Below are positions 34,216-44,267 of a stretch of DNA of 64,000 nt, one piece after another (within the stretch, counting starts at the first letter, position 1; each line of letters starts with the position of its first letter). The notes beneath the pieces were generated by a model. That model was not told the origin of the DNA and did not search any database. It saw only the letters and a program-made list of their open reading frames with translations. The DNA comes from Ctena decussata (lineage: Eukaryota; Mollusca; Bivalvia; Lucinida; Lucinidae): assembly GCA_963989385.1 (NCBI GenBank), contig OZ022499.1, forward strand, positions 55,171,197 through 55,235,196, written 5' to 3'. The position numbers were made by a program, and so were the translations under genes.

Positions 34216-35080
34216 ATGGAAATACCTTCAATTCAGAAACATTTAAATAAAACCCGAACAAACTTTCAAATGGCGAAGATTGCATCTTAAAATATACAAG
34301 ACCGTAAATTACCTCCCTTTGAATCAAAACAATAGGAAATTTGATCATCAGATTATGGAGTTATTAGTCATAAATCTTAGCTCTGCTTTTCTGGCCAAGT
34401 AAATCAGGTTCTTCGCAATATTCTTACATAATAATGCATCAGTTTGTGGGAAAGTTATGACAGGCATACAATTTTAAAATGTGTGTGGCAATGGCATTGC
34501 AATTTAGAAAGTCTTGCTTATCTGCCTGAATGTTGAAATTTAGAAGTGCTAGATTATTGTAAATCTGTTTTGAATTCCAATTTTTTTCAGTATGTAAGAC
34601 ATTTGGAATTCCAAAACGGTATCTAAGAGGAACAGATAGTAAAATGAAAATAAAAGTAAAAGAAAGCGCGAGTTTTTTTTTTTCGTAAGAAATCTCAGAA
34701 ATTAGAAATAAACCCCACTCATACTGAAAGTTGCACAAACTGTCGGTTAATAGTAAAATTCAAAAACTTGTCCGTCTAGCAATAGAAAAATGGCATTTCA
34801 GTACCACAATGACTGTTTAACTTCATTCGTCATGGTACCTTTTCATCAGAAAGAGATGCAACAGTCAATGCGGCGGAACTTGTTTTGACTAGTGTATAAA
34901 ATTTTTATCGAGCAGAAAAGCCAAACACAAAACATCCGTCTAGCGTTTTTGAATAGAAAACTTCCCGCGAGGGGTCATTTTACGGTATTTGTCAAACAAG
35001 TTCTGTAATCTCTGTCATTTGCACGAGGTTATAAGTCAGTCTGACAATAGCATGCGTTTAGAATGAAAGGTTGTTTTCAG
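34216..35080. other. No gene recognised
   Basis: AT-rich spacer. The 99-codon minus frame at 34439-34738 is hydrophobic and AT-driven and is not supported. Confidence 0.35.
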
Positions 35081-35208
35081 AAAATGCCATATATCAAGTA
35101 CCTAGATGCCTTAACATTGCCAGAGAACAGTTTCAACGGCTGGTGCGAGACGGGAAAGACGAGTGGGACGTTATGACGAAAGGACTACTGGTAGATAAAA
35201 ATATTTAG
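35081..35208 (+). CDS. Possible terminal exon
   Basis: A splice-acceptor-like GGTTGTTTTCAG ends at 35080. The frame starting two bases later stays open to a TAG at 35206-35208 and reads YQVPRCLNIAREQFQR, then RDGKDEWDVMTK and LLVDKNI. The composition is protein-like and not derived from any repeat recognised here. No family is recognised, and no upstream exon was found. A donor-like G|GTAAGC lies 8-10 bp after the stop, so the exon could also be non-terminal in a transcript where the stop is used differently. Low confidence. Confidence 0.25.
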
Positions 35209-35284
35209 ATGAATGGTAAGCGTAACGGGAGTAAAACAAACTGCGAAGAAAAAGTAAATGTAAACCAGGGGATAGTGGCTACTT

Positions 35285-35935
35285 TTACTAAAACCTATGG
35301 AACGCCGCAACTATCTTACATTCGGACATGTCATGACGTTCTCTTGACAAACACTACTATATTGTTCATTTGTCTGAAAACTGTGATCTCTTGTCAGTTG
35401 GATATGCTGTCGGGTTAACTCGCTATTGTATACTGCTGATTTTCATAATTGCTTGTCAGAAAACCATAATGTCTTGTCAGCATGACATGTTGTCTGGTTG
35501 ACTCGTTAGTATATGCTGTTCTCTTCTGTTATGTACTGTCAGAAAACCATTATGTCTTGTTGGGAAACCATTATGCCTTGTCAGAAACCATCGTGCTTTA
35601 TCAGTTTGTCATTCGGTCTTTTTAACGTGCAGCTGTAGGCTGTTCGTTTTCATTATGTATTTTCAGAACCCAATTTCATCTAGTCGCTTTTTGTACTGTC
35701 TTTTTTGTTTGTTATTTGATGCTGTTACTCTCCATTATGTTTTGTCAGAAAATCATCATGTTTTGTCAATATGTCATGTTGTCTTGTTAACTGGCTGATT
35801 TTTTGCATTAACTTGCCGTTATGTAAAGTTAAATAATCATTCTATGCGATAATCAACATAGTTCATTCATAGAGTATGATTTCAACTTATCTTAACCTGC
35901 TGTTAAGTCATCATTATATGTTGTTGTGTTAAAAC
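35285..35935 (+). repeat. Left subrepeat arm of the foldback
   Basis: Repeating phrase of about 80-110 bp: TTGTCAG...GACATG.TGTCT, then CTCGTTA.TATATGCTGTT, then TTCATTATGT..TGTCAG, then AAAACCATTATGTC. At least five recognisable copies, degenerate toward the inner end. Confidence 0.7.
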
Positions 35936-36229
35936 GTTATGTTGTTGCCTTGATAAAACCTGCACCAGAAATCGATGAAACCCTGTACCAGAAACCCGGT
36001 AACTGTTATGGCGTCCGGTAGTACAGTACCTACACGGAATATTCACTAAACAATATAATAGTGTTTGAATGTCGTCCGTCCAACATTCCATCCATCCGCC
36101 CGTCAATCATTCGGGGTTTTGGCGCAGTGCAAGGGCATACATGCGTCTGTCCGTCTGTCCATATGTTTATATATGTGCGTGTGTTTCTGTAGGTCTATCC
36201 ATGCATCTTTCCGATCGCCGATTTGCCTG

Positions 36230-36258
36230 TCAGTATGTGTGTGTGTGTGTGTGTGTGT
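36230..36258. repeat. (GT)n microsatellite
   Basis: Alternating GT over about 26 bp within a pyrimidine-rich stretch containing GTCCGTCTGTCC. Confidence 0.9.
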
Positions 36259-36339
36259 ATGTCTGCCAGTCCAGCTGTCCATCCGTGCATATGCGCATCC
36301 ATCTGATCGGCCATTTGTCTGTCAGCTCATCACTTTTTT

Positions 36340-36575
36340 TTATTCTTCCCGAGATCCATCCATTCATCTTTCTGTGTGCCGTTGCTCGTGTATTAAACAG
36401 TAGCTTAGGGCGGGAGCATTTGGAGTCAGGGTATGCTAAGTAATACATAGGGCAGGGGCTAGGACGCGGGGTTTTGTGGTGTGAATGGGTAGGTAAGTAG
36501 GGTAGGAGAATGGGTTGGGGTTGATTGGGATGGGTGGAGTATATGCTGGGAGTTTTGGGGATGACATAGGAATGG
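36340..36575 (+). repeat. Internal duplication, copy 1 (pair with 38170-38420)
   Basis: Shared order with copy 2: TTCCCGA.ATCC, GCCGTTGCTCGTGTATTA, GGAGTCA.GGTAT.CTAA, ATACATAGGGCAGGGGC, GTAGGGTAGGAGAATGGG.TGG and GGGATGGGT.GAGT.TATGCT. Same orientation, about 1.85 kb apart. Confidence 0.75.
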
Positions 36576-36719
36576 TAGAAAAAGTACGGTAAGTATAGGT
36601 ATGGGTAGACTTTTGTCAGCCTAAGATGTTAGAAATTCACATTAAATCTCACTTGCCTCTCTGATCCCTTTATACCTCCCTAAAACCCCCAAACGAAGAT
36701 GTTAGAGTATGAAGTCTGA

Positions 36720-36893
36720 CAAATAATAAAATAAAAAAAGAGAAGTAAAACATTTAGGGATCAAACATTTGAAATTCCGAGGGGGGGGGGGGGGGGGTAT
36801 GATAAAATAAAAAGAAGAAAAGAGAAGTAAAACATTTAGGGACCGACCATTTGATATTCCGAGGTGGGGGGCGGGGGGGGGGGGGGGGGGGTG
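36720..36893. repeat. Tandem duplication ending in poly-G tracts
   Basis: Two copies of AAAATAAAA.A.AAGAGAAG, then TAAAACATTTAGGGA, then ..ACCATTTGA.ATTCCGAGG. Each ends in a long G run (about 36781-36797 and 36860-36891). The unit is about 85 bp. Confidence 0.8.
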
Positions 36894-37099
36894 CTGGTAT
36901 ATTTTGCAAAAAAATCTCTGTCTATGGATGTGCAAGAAAAAATTAATTGGTTCATGAGGGGATTTAAATAAATATTCTTGCCTCAAAAATAAGTGAAAAA
37001 TTAAATAATCTGGCTCCACCCAAACTTTCCAAAACAAAAACAAAATAGTCTGCAGTTAATTCCATTTGAATTGCGTTTTTAAAATGTGGCTGTCTTCTA

Positions 37100-37140
37100 A
37101 GGGGGGGGGGGGGGGGGGCTGCGACCCCCAGACCCCCATA
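37100..37140. repeat. Poly-G tract with hairpin
   Basis: About 18 G followed by CTGCGACCCCCAGACCCCC, so the G run can pair with the adjacent C blocks. Confidence 0.75.
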
Positions 37141-37404
37141 TTTATAGTAATGTTTTGATATTAACTACAATTGTTTTACAACAGCAGGCCCGCATGTGCA
37201 TACATTTACAAAAAATGCTATACAAGCATTCACATTCATGTATTATTGATCTGCCGCATTATGTAAATGTTCCACTAAAACTGAATTAGAAAAGAGTCAC
37301 TAGCTAATGGGAGACAACAAACCCATTGTGTCAAAATTAACACTCTAAAAGGCAAAATTCCTAAAAAAACTTATTCTTTATCATCATCCCTAGTTTTTAC
37401 ATGG

Positions 37405-38160
37405 CCGTTTTGAAAAAAAACGGACGTATTATGTCATGGCACTGTCCGTCCGTCTGTCTGTCCGTCCGTCCGTCCGTAAACATTCTTGTGCGCGCAATAA
37501 CTCAGAAATCGTTTGGGATATCTTCGTGAAATATGGAAGGAATATGTATTAGATTGGGACAGTTTGTATAGTCGCGTATAAGAATGGTTGCTCCCCCTTC
37601 CTTAGTTTCCAAGTCATGCCCCTTTGATTATTTTTCCCTACAAATCTTGTGCGCGCCATAATTAGATAATCGAGAACCCCTGATGCTAGGATCATTATTT
37701 TTTGCTGGAAGACATTGCCCAAGGTGTAGATGACCTGAAAAAATTGTGAATTTTTGACCGAGTTATGTCCCTTTTTCAAATTAGTGCATTTAAGTCTATG
37801 GAACCTTGTTGACAAAATATCTCTAGAGCCCCTGATGTTAGGATCATGATTTTGTGGAGGAAGACATTGTCCAAGGTGTAGATGATTTACTTTTGAAACA
37901 GAAAAATGTTAAGTTTTGATCGAGTAAGGCCCCTTTTTCGACTTAGTGCATTGAAGCCTATGGTACAAAAGTACCCTTACATACAGTCAAGAACTATTAG
38001 AGAAAGGAACTTGAAATTCTATGTGTGGCATATTCATGAAAAATAAGCCGTGCTTGCGAACAAAATATCCGACTAAGATGTAAACGAACCGGTTAATACC
38101 CCTTTCTGCAAAGCGAACCCTTTTTAGAGACAAGCATAAGGGGCATGGTGTTTCATAAAC
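37405..38160 (-). repeat. Tandem-core element, about 158-bp units, inside the foldback core
   Basis: Begins GGCCGTTTTGAAAAAAAACGG (a small hairpin), followed by a (GTCC)n tract at about 37444-37477. It then has GTGCGCGC..TAA and two units marked by CCCCTGATG.TAGGATCAT and GGAAGACATTG.CCAAGGTG at 37677 and 37834, about 158 bp apart. The layout matches the other tandem-core elements, read in the opposite direction. Confidence 0.65.
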
Positions 38161-38169
38161 ACATTTTCT

Positions 38170-38420
38170 AGTTCCTCCCGAAATCCGTCTATTTATCTTC
38201 CGGTCTGCCTGCATGCCTGTCGTTGCTTGTGTATTACACGGTAGATTAGCGTTGGGGGAGGGGGAAGGGGATAGGAGTCATGGTATTCTAAATCATACAT
38301 AGGGCAGGGGCGTGGATATGGAAATTTGTGGTATGAATGAGTGGGAAGGTAGGGTAGGAGAATGGGCTGGGGTTGTTTGGGATGGGTAGAGTGTATGCTT
38401 GGAGTTGTGGGGATAAAGTG
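38170..38420 (+). repeat. Internal duplication, copy 2 (pair with 36340-36575)
   Basis: See copy 1. This copy runs straight into the long G-rich tract. Confidence 0.75.
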
Positions 38421-39300
38421 GGTAGGGTAAACAGGATAGGGTAAGGAAAGATATGGGTAGTGAGAGGGGTAAGAATGGCTGTGAGGAAGGAGTGGTGGTG
38501 GGGTAGTGGTGAGTGTGTAAACTTCGGAAGGATAGATGAATGAGTTTGGCTGGCGTTGTGTATAGAACCGTTAGTGGCGGGAATAGGGATCTGGATGGGA
38601 GTGGTTTCGGGCGGGTAACCATCAAGAGTAGGGATTTGGTTGTGGTAGTTATAGACTGGGGGGTGTGGTAAGTAGGGTAGGGTGAGTGAAGAGGTTTGGA
38701 TGGCACGGTGTGGGAAAGAACAAGTGTTGACATTGGGATTAGGGTGGAGCCGAGAGCATGTTCGTAAGATCGTGTAGTGTATGATAGGATATGATATAAG
38801 AGTGTTTGGGTGGGACGGGCGTAAACGGGGTGGAGTGAGGAGGGGAAGAGTAGGTAAGGTAAGGTATGTGAAGGGGTTTGGATTGCATGGCATGGGGAAG
38901 AACAAATGGTGGGGTGGATATCTGGGTAAGGCTTGGAGCATTTGGGTATGGTAATGTAGGGTAGGACGGGATATGGGAAGAGGACTGGGTGGGATTGGGA
39001 TGGAAGAGGACTGGGTGGAAATGGGATGGATGAGGGTTGGTTGTGGGATTGTAAGGGTAGGTGGAAGCATTGGGTTGAATATGTGTGGGCGTAGGCATAG
39101 GTGTTAGCATAATGAATAGTAGGATAGAGAAGGGTAGGGGTAGGGAAAGAGGTTGAGATATTGGTGCGTATAGAGGAGGTAGGCGTAAGGAGGGGGCTTG
39201 GTTTGGGTATTGTTGGGTGTATGTAGGGTAGAGTAAAATGGAGTAAAGCAGAGCAGATCATGGGAGGGGAGGGAATGGTATGTGGTGGTGGTTAGATGGG
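38255..39300. repeat. About 1-kb strand-asymmetric G-rich tract
   Basis: The plus strand is dominated by G, T and A, with GGGTAGGG, GGGATGGG and GGGTGGG-type runs and very few C. The minus strand therefore reads as proline, serine and threonine-rich frames of 123-322 codons in more than one register. That is expected from composition alone, so no gene is called. There are many potential four-G-run sites. Confidence 0.85.
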
Positions 39301-39544
39301 GCTGAGGCTTGTGGAGTGCCTCTTTATACTTTCAGTAACTGTCTTACTTAAGTGTTTCGAATTTAATAAGCATTTTTCATTTTTGACTTTGGGTATGAGG
39401 CTATGGTGAGAATGGTTTGGTGGAAAATGGTGAGTTAGGGTAGGGAAGGGTAGGCTAGGGAAGAGGTAGGGTGGGGTCCTGGGAGAGGGTTCAGGGCAGA
39501 TAAGATGTTAGAGGTAAAGTATTCTATTCCTGTTTGTCCTGCCA

Positions 39545-40290
39545 ACCGGCACGTCCCACCCCACAGCACCCCACAACACAAGACTTGACAAGAGAACATG
39601 TCAAACTAACAAGACATACTATTTTTTGACAAGGCATAATGAAAATGTACAACACACAATAATAAGTGGACAAGACAACATGTCCAACTGACAAGACGTT
39701 ATGTGATTTTAACAAGAGATAGTGAAAATGAAAAGCATATAATAACGACTGAAAAAGACAGCGTGTCGAACTGACGAGACACAATGAAAATGAACAGCTC
39801 ATAAAAACGAGTGAAGATGACAGCATGTAAAAATGACAGGATATAATGGTTTTCAGACATGACATAAAGGCTTTCTAACAAGATAAAATGCAAAATGAAC
39901 TGCATATAATAATGAGTGGAGAAGACAGCCTGTTAAGCTGACTAATAAAGACTTTAAGACAATACATAATGAAAATGAACAACATATAATAACGAGTGAA
40001 GAAGACAAGATGTCAAATTGACAAGGTATAATGATTTTCAGACAATACATAACGAAAATGAACAACATATAATAACGAGTAAAGAAGACAGCATGTTAAA
40101 CCGAGTTGACATTATGGCTTTCAGACAAGACAAATTGAAAATGAACAGCATATAATAACGAACGAGAAAGACAGCACGTCAAACTGACGAAACATAATGT
40201 AACTGAACAGCATATAATGCTTGTCCATATAACATAATGACATGTCCGAATATAAGACAGTTGTGGCGTTCCATAAAAACCGATGTGAGT
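39545..40290 (-). repeat. Right subrepeat arm of the foldback
   Basis: Inverted relative to the left arm: ACATAATGAAAATGAACA.CATATAATAACGAGTGA.GA.AGACA then GCATGT.AAACTGACAAG, repeated at least seven times. Unit about 80-110 bp. It is better conserved between units than the left arm. Confidence 0.75.
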
Positions 40291-40302
40291 ATGACACTAT
40301 TG

Positions 40303-41184
40303 GATAGTCTATCCCATGATAAAAATCAGGTTAACGCTTCTTAGGGTATTAAATCCATTCTTAAATCATTGTTGATACTTTAGTTACCCCTGTTTTTGTT
40401 AACATGACCTCCTTGTTTTCCCTTTTGACATAATCCCTAATCGTTTTCTTTTCTGATCGGAAATACTTCTATCATTTATAGTGTGGTATCTTACAGATCT
40501 AATAAAAGAGAAATTTGATTCATTCAATAAACGAATTGTAAGTATTTAAATCAAAACCAAAATAACTTTTTATAGTAAAGCAGGTTCATTGTCATGGGCT
40601 TTGAAGATCTCCCGAGGGATTTTCAAATACTAAACTAAGTAGATAAATATATTACGATACTATCAATTGGCCTTGCTCGTATTCGGACAATGACTGAGGA
40701 AATAATACTAAAGAAATATAGATTTCCCGATATGAGCACGACAGAGACCTAGCGTCGTACATAGCCAAACAATTTAGAATTTAAATGGAATTTAAAAGAA
40801 AACTGAAGGATTTCTAATTGTTTGATATGACTGACATCGAACCACGTCGAGACATCATAATTGACTGTCGTTTGAACCCTTGAAAAGAAAATATTGTTTT
40901 AAATGTCATACTAATTTACCGTAAATCATTTTGAATTCTTAGGAGGGTACCAAATATCTAAATTCTCACGCTTAATTTCCTCTGATCTTGTTTTTGGCGA
41001 TAATATGATAGCAAATCGAAACAAATTATTTATCGGTGAATTCAGAATATCATTTACAAATGTATAGCTACCAGGCATATTTTAGATTGGGCACGATCCC
41101 TCTTGAAGTTCTAGCATAGCGGTGAAGCGTTTATGATTATGCAGCAGTTCAGTGCACAGAAAAAATGCAAGAAAGCTGAAGGAC
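40303..41184. other. No feature recognised
   Basis: AT-rich spacer to the right of the foldback. No gene seen. Confidence 0.4.
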
Positions 41185-41415
41185 CAAAACTGCTTTCCGC
41201 GTTTTTCTGGAAAGGTCCAGTGCAGAATGCCGCCCCAAGCCGGAGATAATCACTACATCAAGCGACCACCGCTTTCCGCGTTTTTCTGAAAAGGTCCAGT
41301 GCAGAATGCAGCTCCAGGCCGGAGATAATACTACATCAAGCGACCACTGCTTTCCGCGTTTTTCTGGAAAGGTCCAGTGCCGAATGCAGCTCCAGGCCGG
41401 AGATAATACTACATT
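41185..41415 (-). repeat. Minisatellite, 78-79-bp units x about 2.9
   Basis: GCTTTCCGCGTTTTTCTG starts at 41192, 41271 and 41349. Each unit includes AAAGGTCCAGTGC.GAATGC and CCGGAGATAAT. Near-identical units imply recent expansion. They create a 112-codon minus-strand frame that is a repeat artefact. Confidence 0.9.
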
Positions 41416-41454
41416 AACCCTTTTTAGACCGGATACCCGTTTTGGGGACATTAT

Positions 41455-41521
41455 GCAAACAGTGCAGACCCAGTTCAGACGCCGCAAAACGCGGCGTCTG
41501 ATCAGGGTCTACATTGTTTGC
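41455..41521. repeat. Hairpin element, about 31-bp arms
   Basis: GCAAACAGTGCAGACCC..TTCAGACGCCGC pairs with GCGGCGTCTGATCAGGGTCT and ACATTGTTTGC, with loop AAAAC. A half copy lies at 21295-21345. Confidence 0.75.
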
Positions 41522-41713
41522 TTACAGGAATTTCTATGCAAAGTACAATAAAAAAGTGAAAGTATTCACCAGATACCCCTAAAACTAGTAATGGGATTAT
41601 CTGAATGATAAGAATGGACAAGCCCACTGGTCAAAAAAGGGTCAAGCGACCACAAGAAGCCTTTGCAGACTAGAAGATACATAAACACCTCTCGTGCTGA
41701 TTCAGGTGGAACG

Positions 41714-41741
41714 CACACACACACACACACACACACACATA
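41714..41741. repeat. (AC)n microsatellite
   Basis: Uninterrupted AC over about 26 bp. Confidence 0.9.
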
Positions 41742-42718
41742 CAGCAGAAATATGCAAAGTGCCAGAGATGAATTTGTTATGATGTAATGTAAATGCGCAT
41801 TAATAATAAAGAGAAGTGGTATCATTTTTTTTTCTCTTTCTTTCTTTCTTTTTTGATATAGAAGAGAAAACGATAAGGAAGATTTTGTATCTGATATGCC
41901 TAGAGCAGCTATAGTTCTTTTTTTTTGGCCATAATATGCTGCTGATACAATCAAACATTTAGATGAAGATACTTAGAAAAGGCCGCAATCACAAAGCAAA
42001 AGTCACTTGAGACATTAATTTAAACTGAAAAAGTGAATTACAAATCAGAAAACACAACAACACATTTTCGTTCACAGACAACGAGGAAGTGCAACACAAT
42101 AATCGCAATGGAATGTTCAGTAGTGGACTACTGGGTTGGGTGGGTCTATTTAGAGATTAAATCAGTTTTATCTATGAAACATTTAAACACCTTTGAGAAA
42201 TAAAGTTTCACCACCTTTTCGAAAACGCAGAACGCCGAAGAAGCTGCAAAGGTCGGCCACCATTTTGGAGCTACTAGCGCGATGGCCAAATATTATGCAA
42301 GGCCTGACTCAGCTATGCATTGATCAGGTATGAATTTAAATTTCACGTCTACATATAAAAACTCTTGGCTTCAAATTAGCTGTGGTATCAAAATATATGA
42401 ATATATTTCTCACTCATTAGACAAGAATATCCGTTTTCTGGAGCTGTATCAGATTTTTTAATCTCGGCCTGTTGTGTCAGCCTAAACTAGGCCTAGGCTT
42501 AAAACTGTCTAAATCTGTCAATTATGTTATTTTCAACAACTCCACTAGATACTCGTACATGTCATGTAAATTGCATGCAAAATATGAAATCGACAGCTAT
42601 TCTTGTGCAGGAAATGTCATCATGGATTTCTAATGAGATGTCAGTGATGTAAAATGCGTGCACAGGATTAAATAAACACGACAGAACTATTAATAACTTG
42701 AAATTTGAAGTATGTATA

Positions 42719-42821
42719 GGTTAGAGGCTATGAAGAGAAATCTTCGCAATTAAGAACCTGAAGCGAGCGTAGCGAGCGGAAGGTTCTTAATTGCGAAGAT
42801 TTCTCTTCATAGCCTCTAACC
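42719..42821. repeat. Perfect snapback hairpin, 41-bp arms
   Basis: Arms 42719-42759 and 42781-42821 are exact complements (GGTTAGAGGCTATGAAGAG at the outer end). The 21-nt loop contains the near-repeat GCGAGCGTAGCGAGCGG. It sits at the left edge of the composite insert. It is perfectly matched, whereas the neighbouring repeat copies are diverged. Confidence 0.93.
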
Positions 42822-42824
42822 GGC

Positions 42825-43903
42825 TTAGTGTTTGCCCCAGATAATTAACTGATCCTGGTCTGCCCTGTTTTCCAACATCTTTCAGATAATCTTTGTTTGA
42901 GAGATATTTTGTTTTTTTTTTAAAAAAATAAAGAAATAGTAATGATAAATAAAAAAATCCCAAAATGACCACTCTCCAATGTACTTTGATTATAGTAATG
43001 ATGCAATGTCAAAACATGATGCAATATCATGACAGTCCCAAAATAGCTTGGAGAGGAGGGGCTTAATTAGAATACTGTTTTTAAAGTTTTTGTCATGTTG
43101 TCATTTAGCTTGGAGAGGAGGAGCATAATTAGAATACTGCTTCTAGAGTGATTGTCATGTTGTCATTTATAATTATTTGTGTTCAGATGACTTTGCACAT
43201 TTCCATTCATTCAGTTTTTGGAGCTCAAACATGGCTGGTCACTTTGATTTTTCTTTGTTGAATGAGGATTATTTTCTTCTCATTACACAAATCATAGTTA
43301 TTTGATTTGTGTTACGAGATGCATCTTATTACAGAGGAACATATAAGAGGAGTATTTTGTGATAATCTTTATTTCTCCATGAAAAACGTATGTTGTGGAT
43401 ATCCATTAGAACTGCCTTTTCGAGGCAACTCTAACAAATATCTTTAAAAACAATGCTGTGGGTACCCATAGAACTGCCTCATCGAGGCGATTCTAATAAG
43501 TATCCACATGTTTTTACAATATGTGTTTATTTTAAAAATAATGTTATGGATAGCCATAGAACCGCCTCGTCGAGGTGGTTCTAACGAGTAACCATAAAAT
43601 ACTTTTTATGGAGAATACTGCCAAATACTCCCTCCATCTGTTCCTCTGTAATGAGAAAAAAACGCTCATTCGAGAAATCTACATCGACTTCTAATCAATT
43701 TGACCTGTCATGTTGAAGCTATTTTTAGACGTGACAAGCTACAGAAGACTGTACATTTCTGATCACTTGAATTTTCAAGTCTTCAGTAGATTTATTGGTG
43801 AAGACTCTCTTCATGGATAAGTGATGAGTCTACACCAATAAATCTATTGAAAATTTGAAAATTCGGGTGATCTGATTGGTTTATTATCTGGGGCAAACAC
43901 TAA
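42825..43903. mobile_element. About 1.08-kb inverted-repeat element with internal foldback
   Basis: TTAGTGTTTGCCCCAGATAA at 42825 is mirrored by TTATCTGGGGCAAACACTAA ending 43903. Inside, ATTACAGAGGAACA at 43328 is mirrored by CTGTTCCTCTGTAAT ending 43652, enclosing three hairpins. No transposase. Together with the left hairpin it is flanked by TATA at 42715-42718 and 43905-43908 within the tandem array, so hairpin plus element behave as one insert of about 1.19 kb. Confidence 0.8.
43406..43584. repeat. Three related hairpins
   Basis: Hairpins at 43406-43435, 43469-43497 and 43556-43584 share TAGAAC.GCCT..TCGAGG..TTCTAA. Base changes on one side are partly compensated on the other: AACCGCCTCG/CGAGGTGGTT in the third, GAACTGCCTC/GAGGCGATTC in the second. 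Outer stems (TGTGGGTACC/GTATCCACA and TATGGATAG/AACCATA) lengthen each one. Confidence 0.75.
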
Positions 43904-44267
43904 ATATAGTAATGGACTGTTCAAAGTTTTAGCATTTAATGAATGAAAAATTTAAAAATGACAGCAATTGTTGTGCAGGAAATGTCATAATAGATTTCTT
44001 ATTAGCTGATAGTCATGTAAAATGCTCGCAAAAGATGAAATTAACATGACAGAACTAGTTTAATAACGACACTTAAAGTCTACGTAGTTATGGGCTGAAC
44101 AAAACTTTTAGGATTTTGTGGATTCAAAATATGACATTGGCAACCCTTGATGTGAAGGAAATGTCATCATAGATTTCTTAATTTGTTATAAACTGTTAGT
44201 CATGTAAAATGCGTGCACAAGATGAATTAACATGACAGAACTAGTTTAATTACTTGATGTTTTAAAG

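Larger units (their letters stand above)
35270..40302. mobile_element. About 5-kb foldback-like element with subrepeat arms
   Basis: TATGGAACGCCGCAACTATC then TTACATTCGGACATGTCAT near 35297 is inverted at 40233-40279 (ATGACATGTCCGAATATAAG, then GACAGTTGTGGCGTTCCATA). Inward from both ends lies an array of subrepeats in opposite orientation: left arm about 35285-35935, right arm about 39545-40290. The core (about 36060-39500) has strand-asymmetric pyrimidine and G-rich blocks, an internal duplication and a nested tandem-core piece. The termini fade beyond ATAGTG (about 35271) on the left and CACTAT (about 40294) on the right, so the exact ends and the target duplication are uncertain. No transposase frame is seen. 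The layout resembles FB/Galileo-type foldback transposons, by structure only. Confidence 0.65.

Noticed and set aside
36065..36443. Overlapping plus-strand ORFs of 112 and 124 codons, Cys/Val-rich
   Set aside because: Two registers are open together across a (GT)n and GTCC-rich tract; low-complexity artefact.
38288..39261. Long minus-strand open frames (260 and 322 codons, plus a 123-codon frame)
   Set aside because: They overlap in different registers over the same G-rich plus strand. Composition alone removes stop codons there, and the predicted proteins are only Pro/Ser/Thr/His-rich low complexity.
38255..39300. Interstitial telomeric repeat
   Set aside because: GGGTAGGG-like words occur, but there is no regular TTAGGG periodicity.
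39524..40068. Minus-strand Cys/Leu/Ser-rich ORFs (68-113 codons) suggestive of a repetitive membrane protein
   Set aside because: They follow the DNA subrepeats of the foldback arm in three overlapping registers; periodicity comes from the DNA repeat.
41149..41487. Minus-strand ORF of 112 codons with internal protein repeats
   Set aside because: The repeats are the translation of a 78-79-bp minisatellite whose length is a multiple of three or nearly so.
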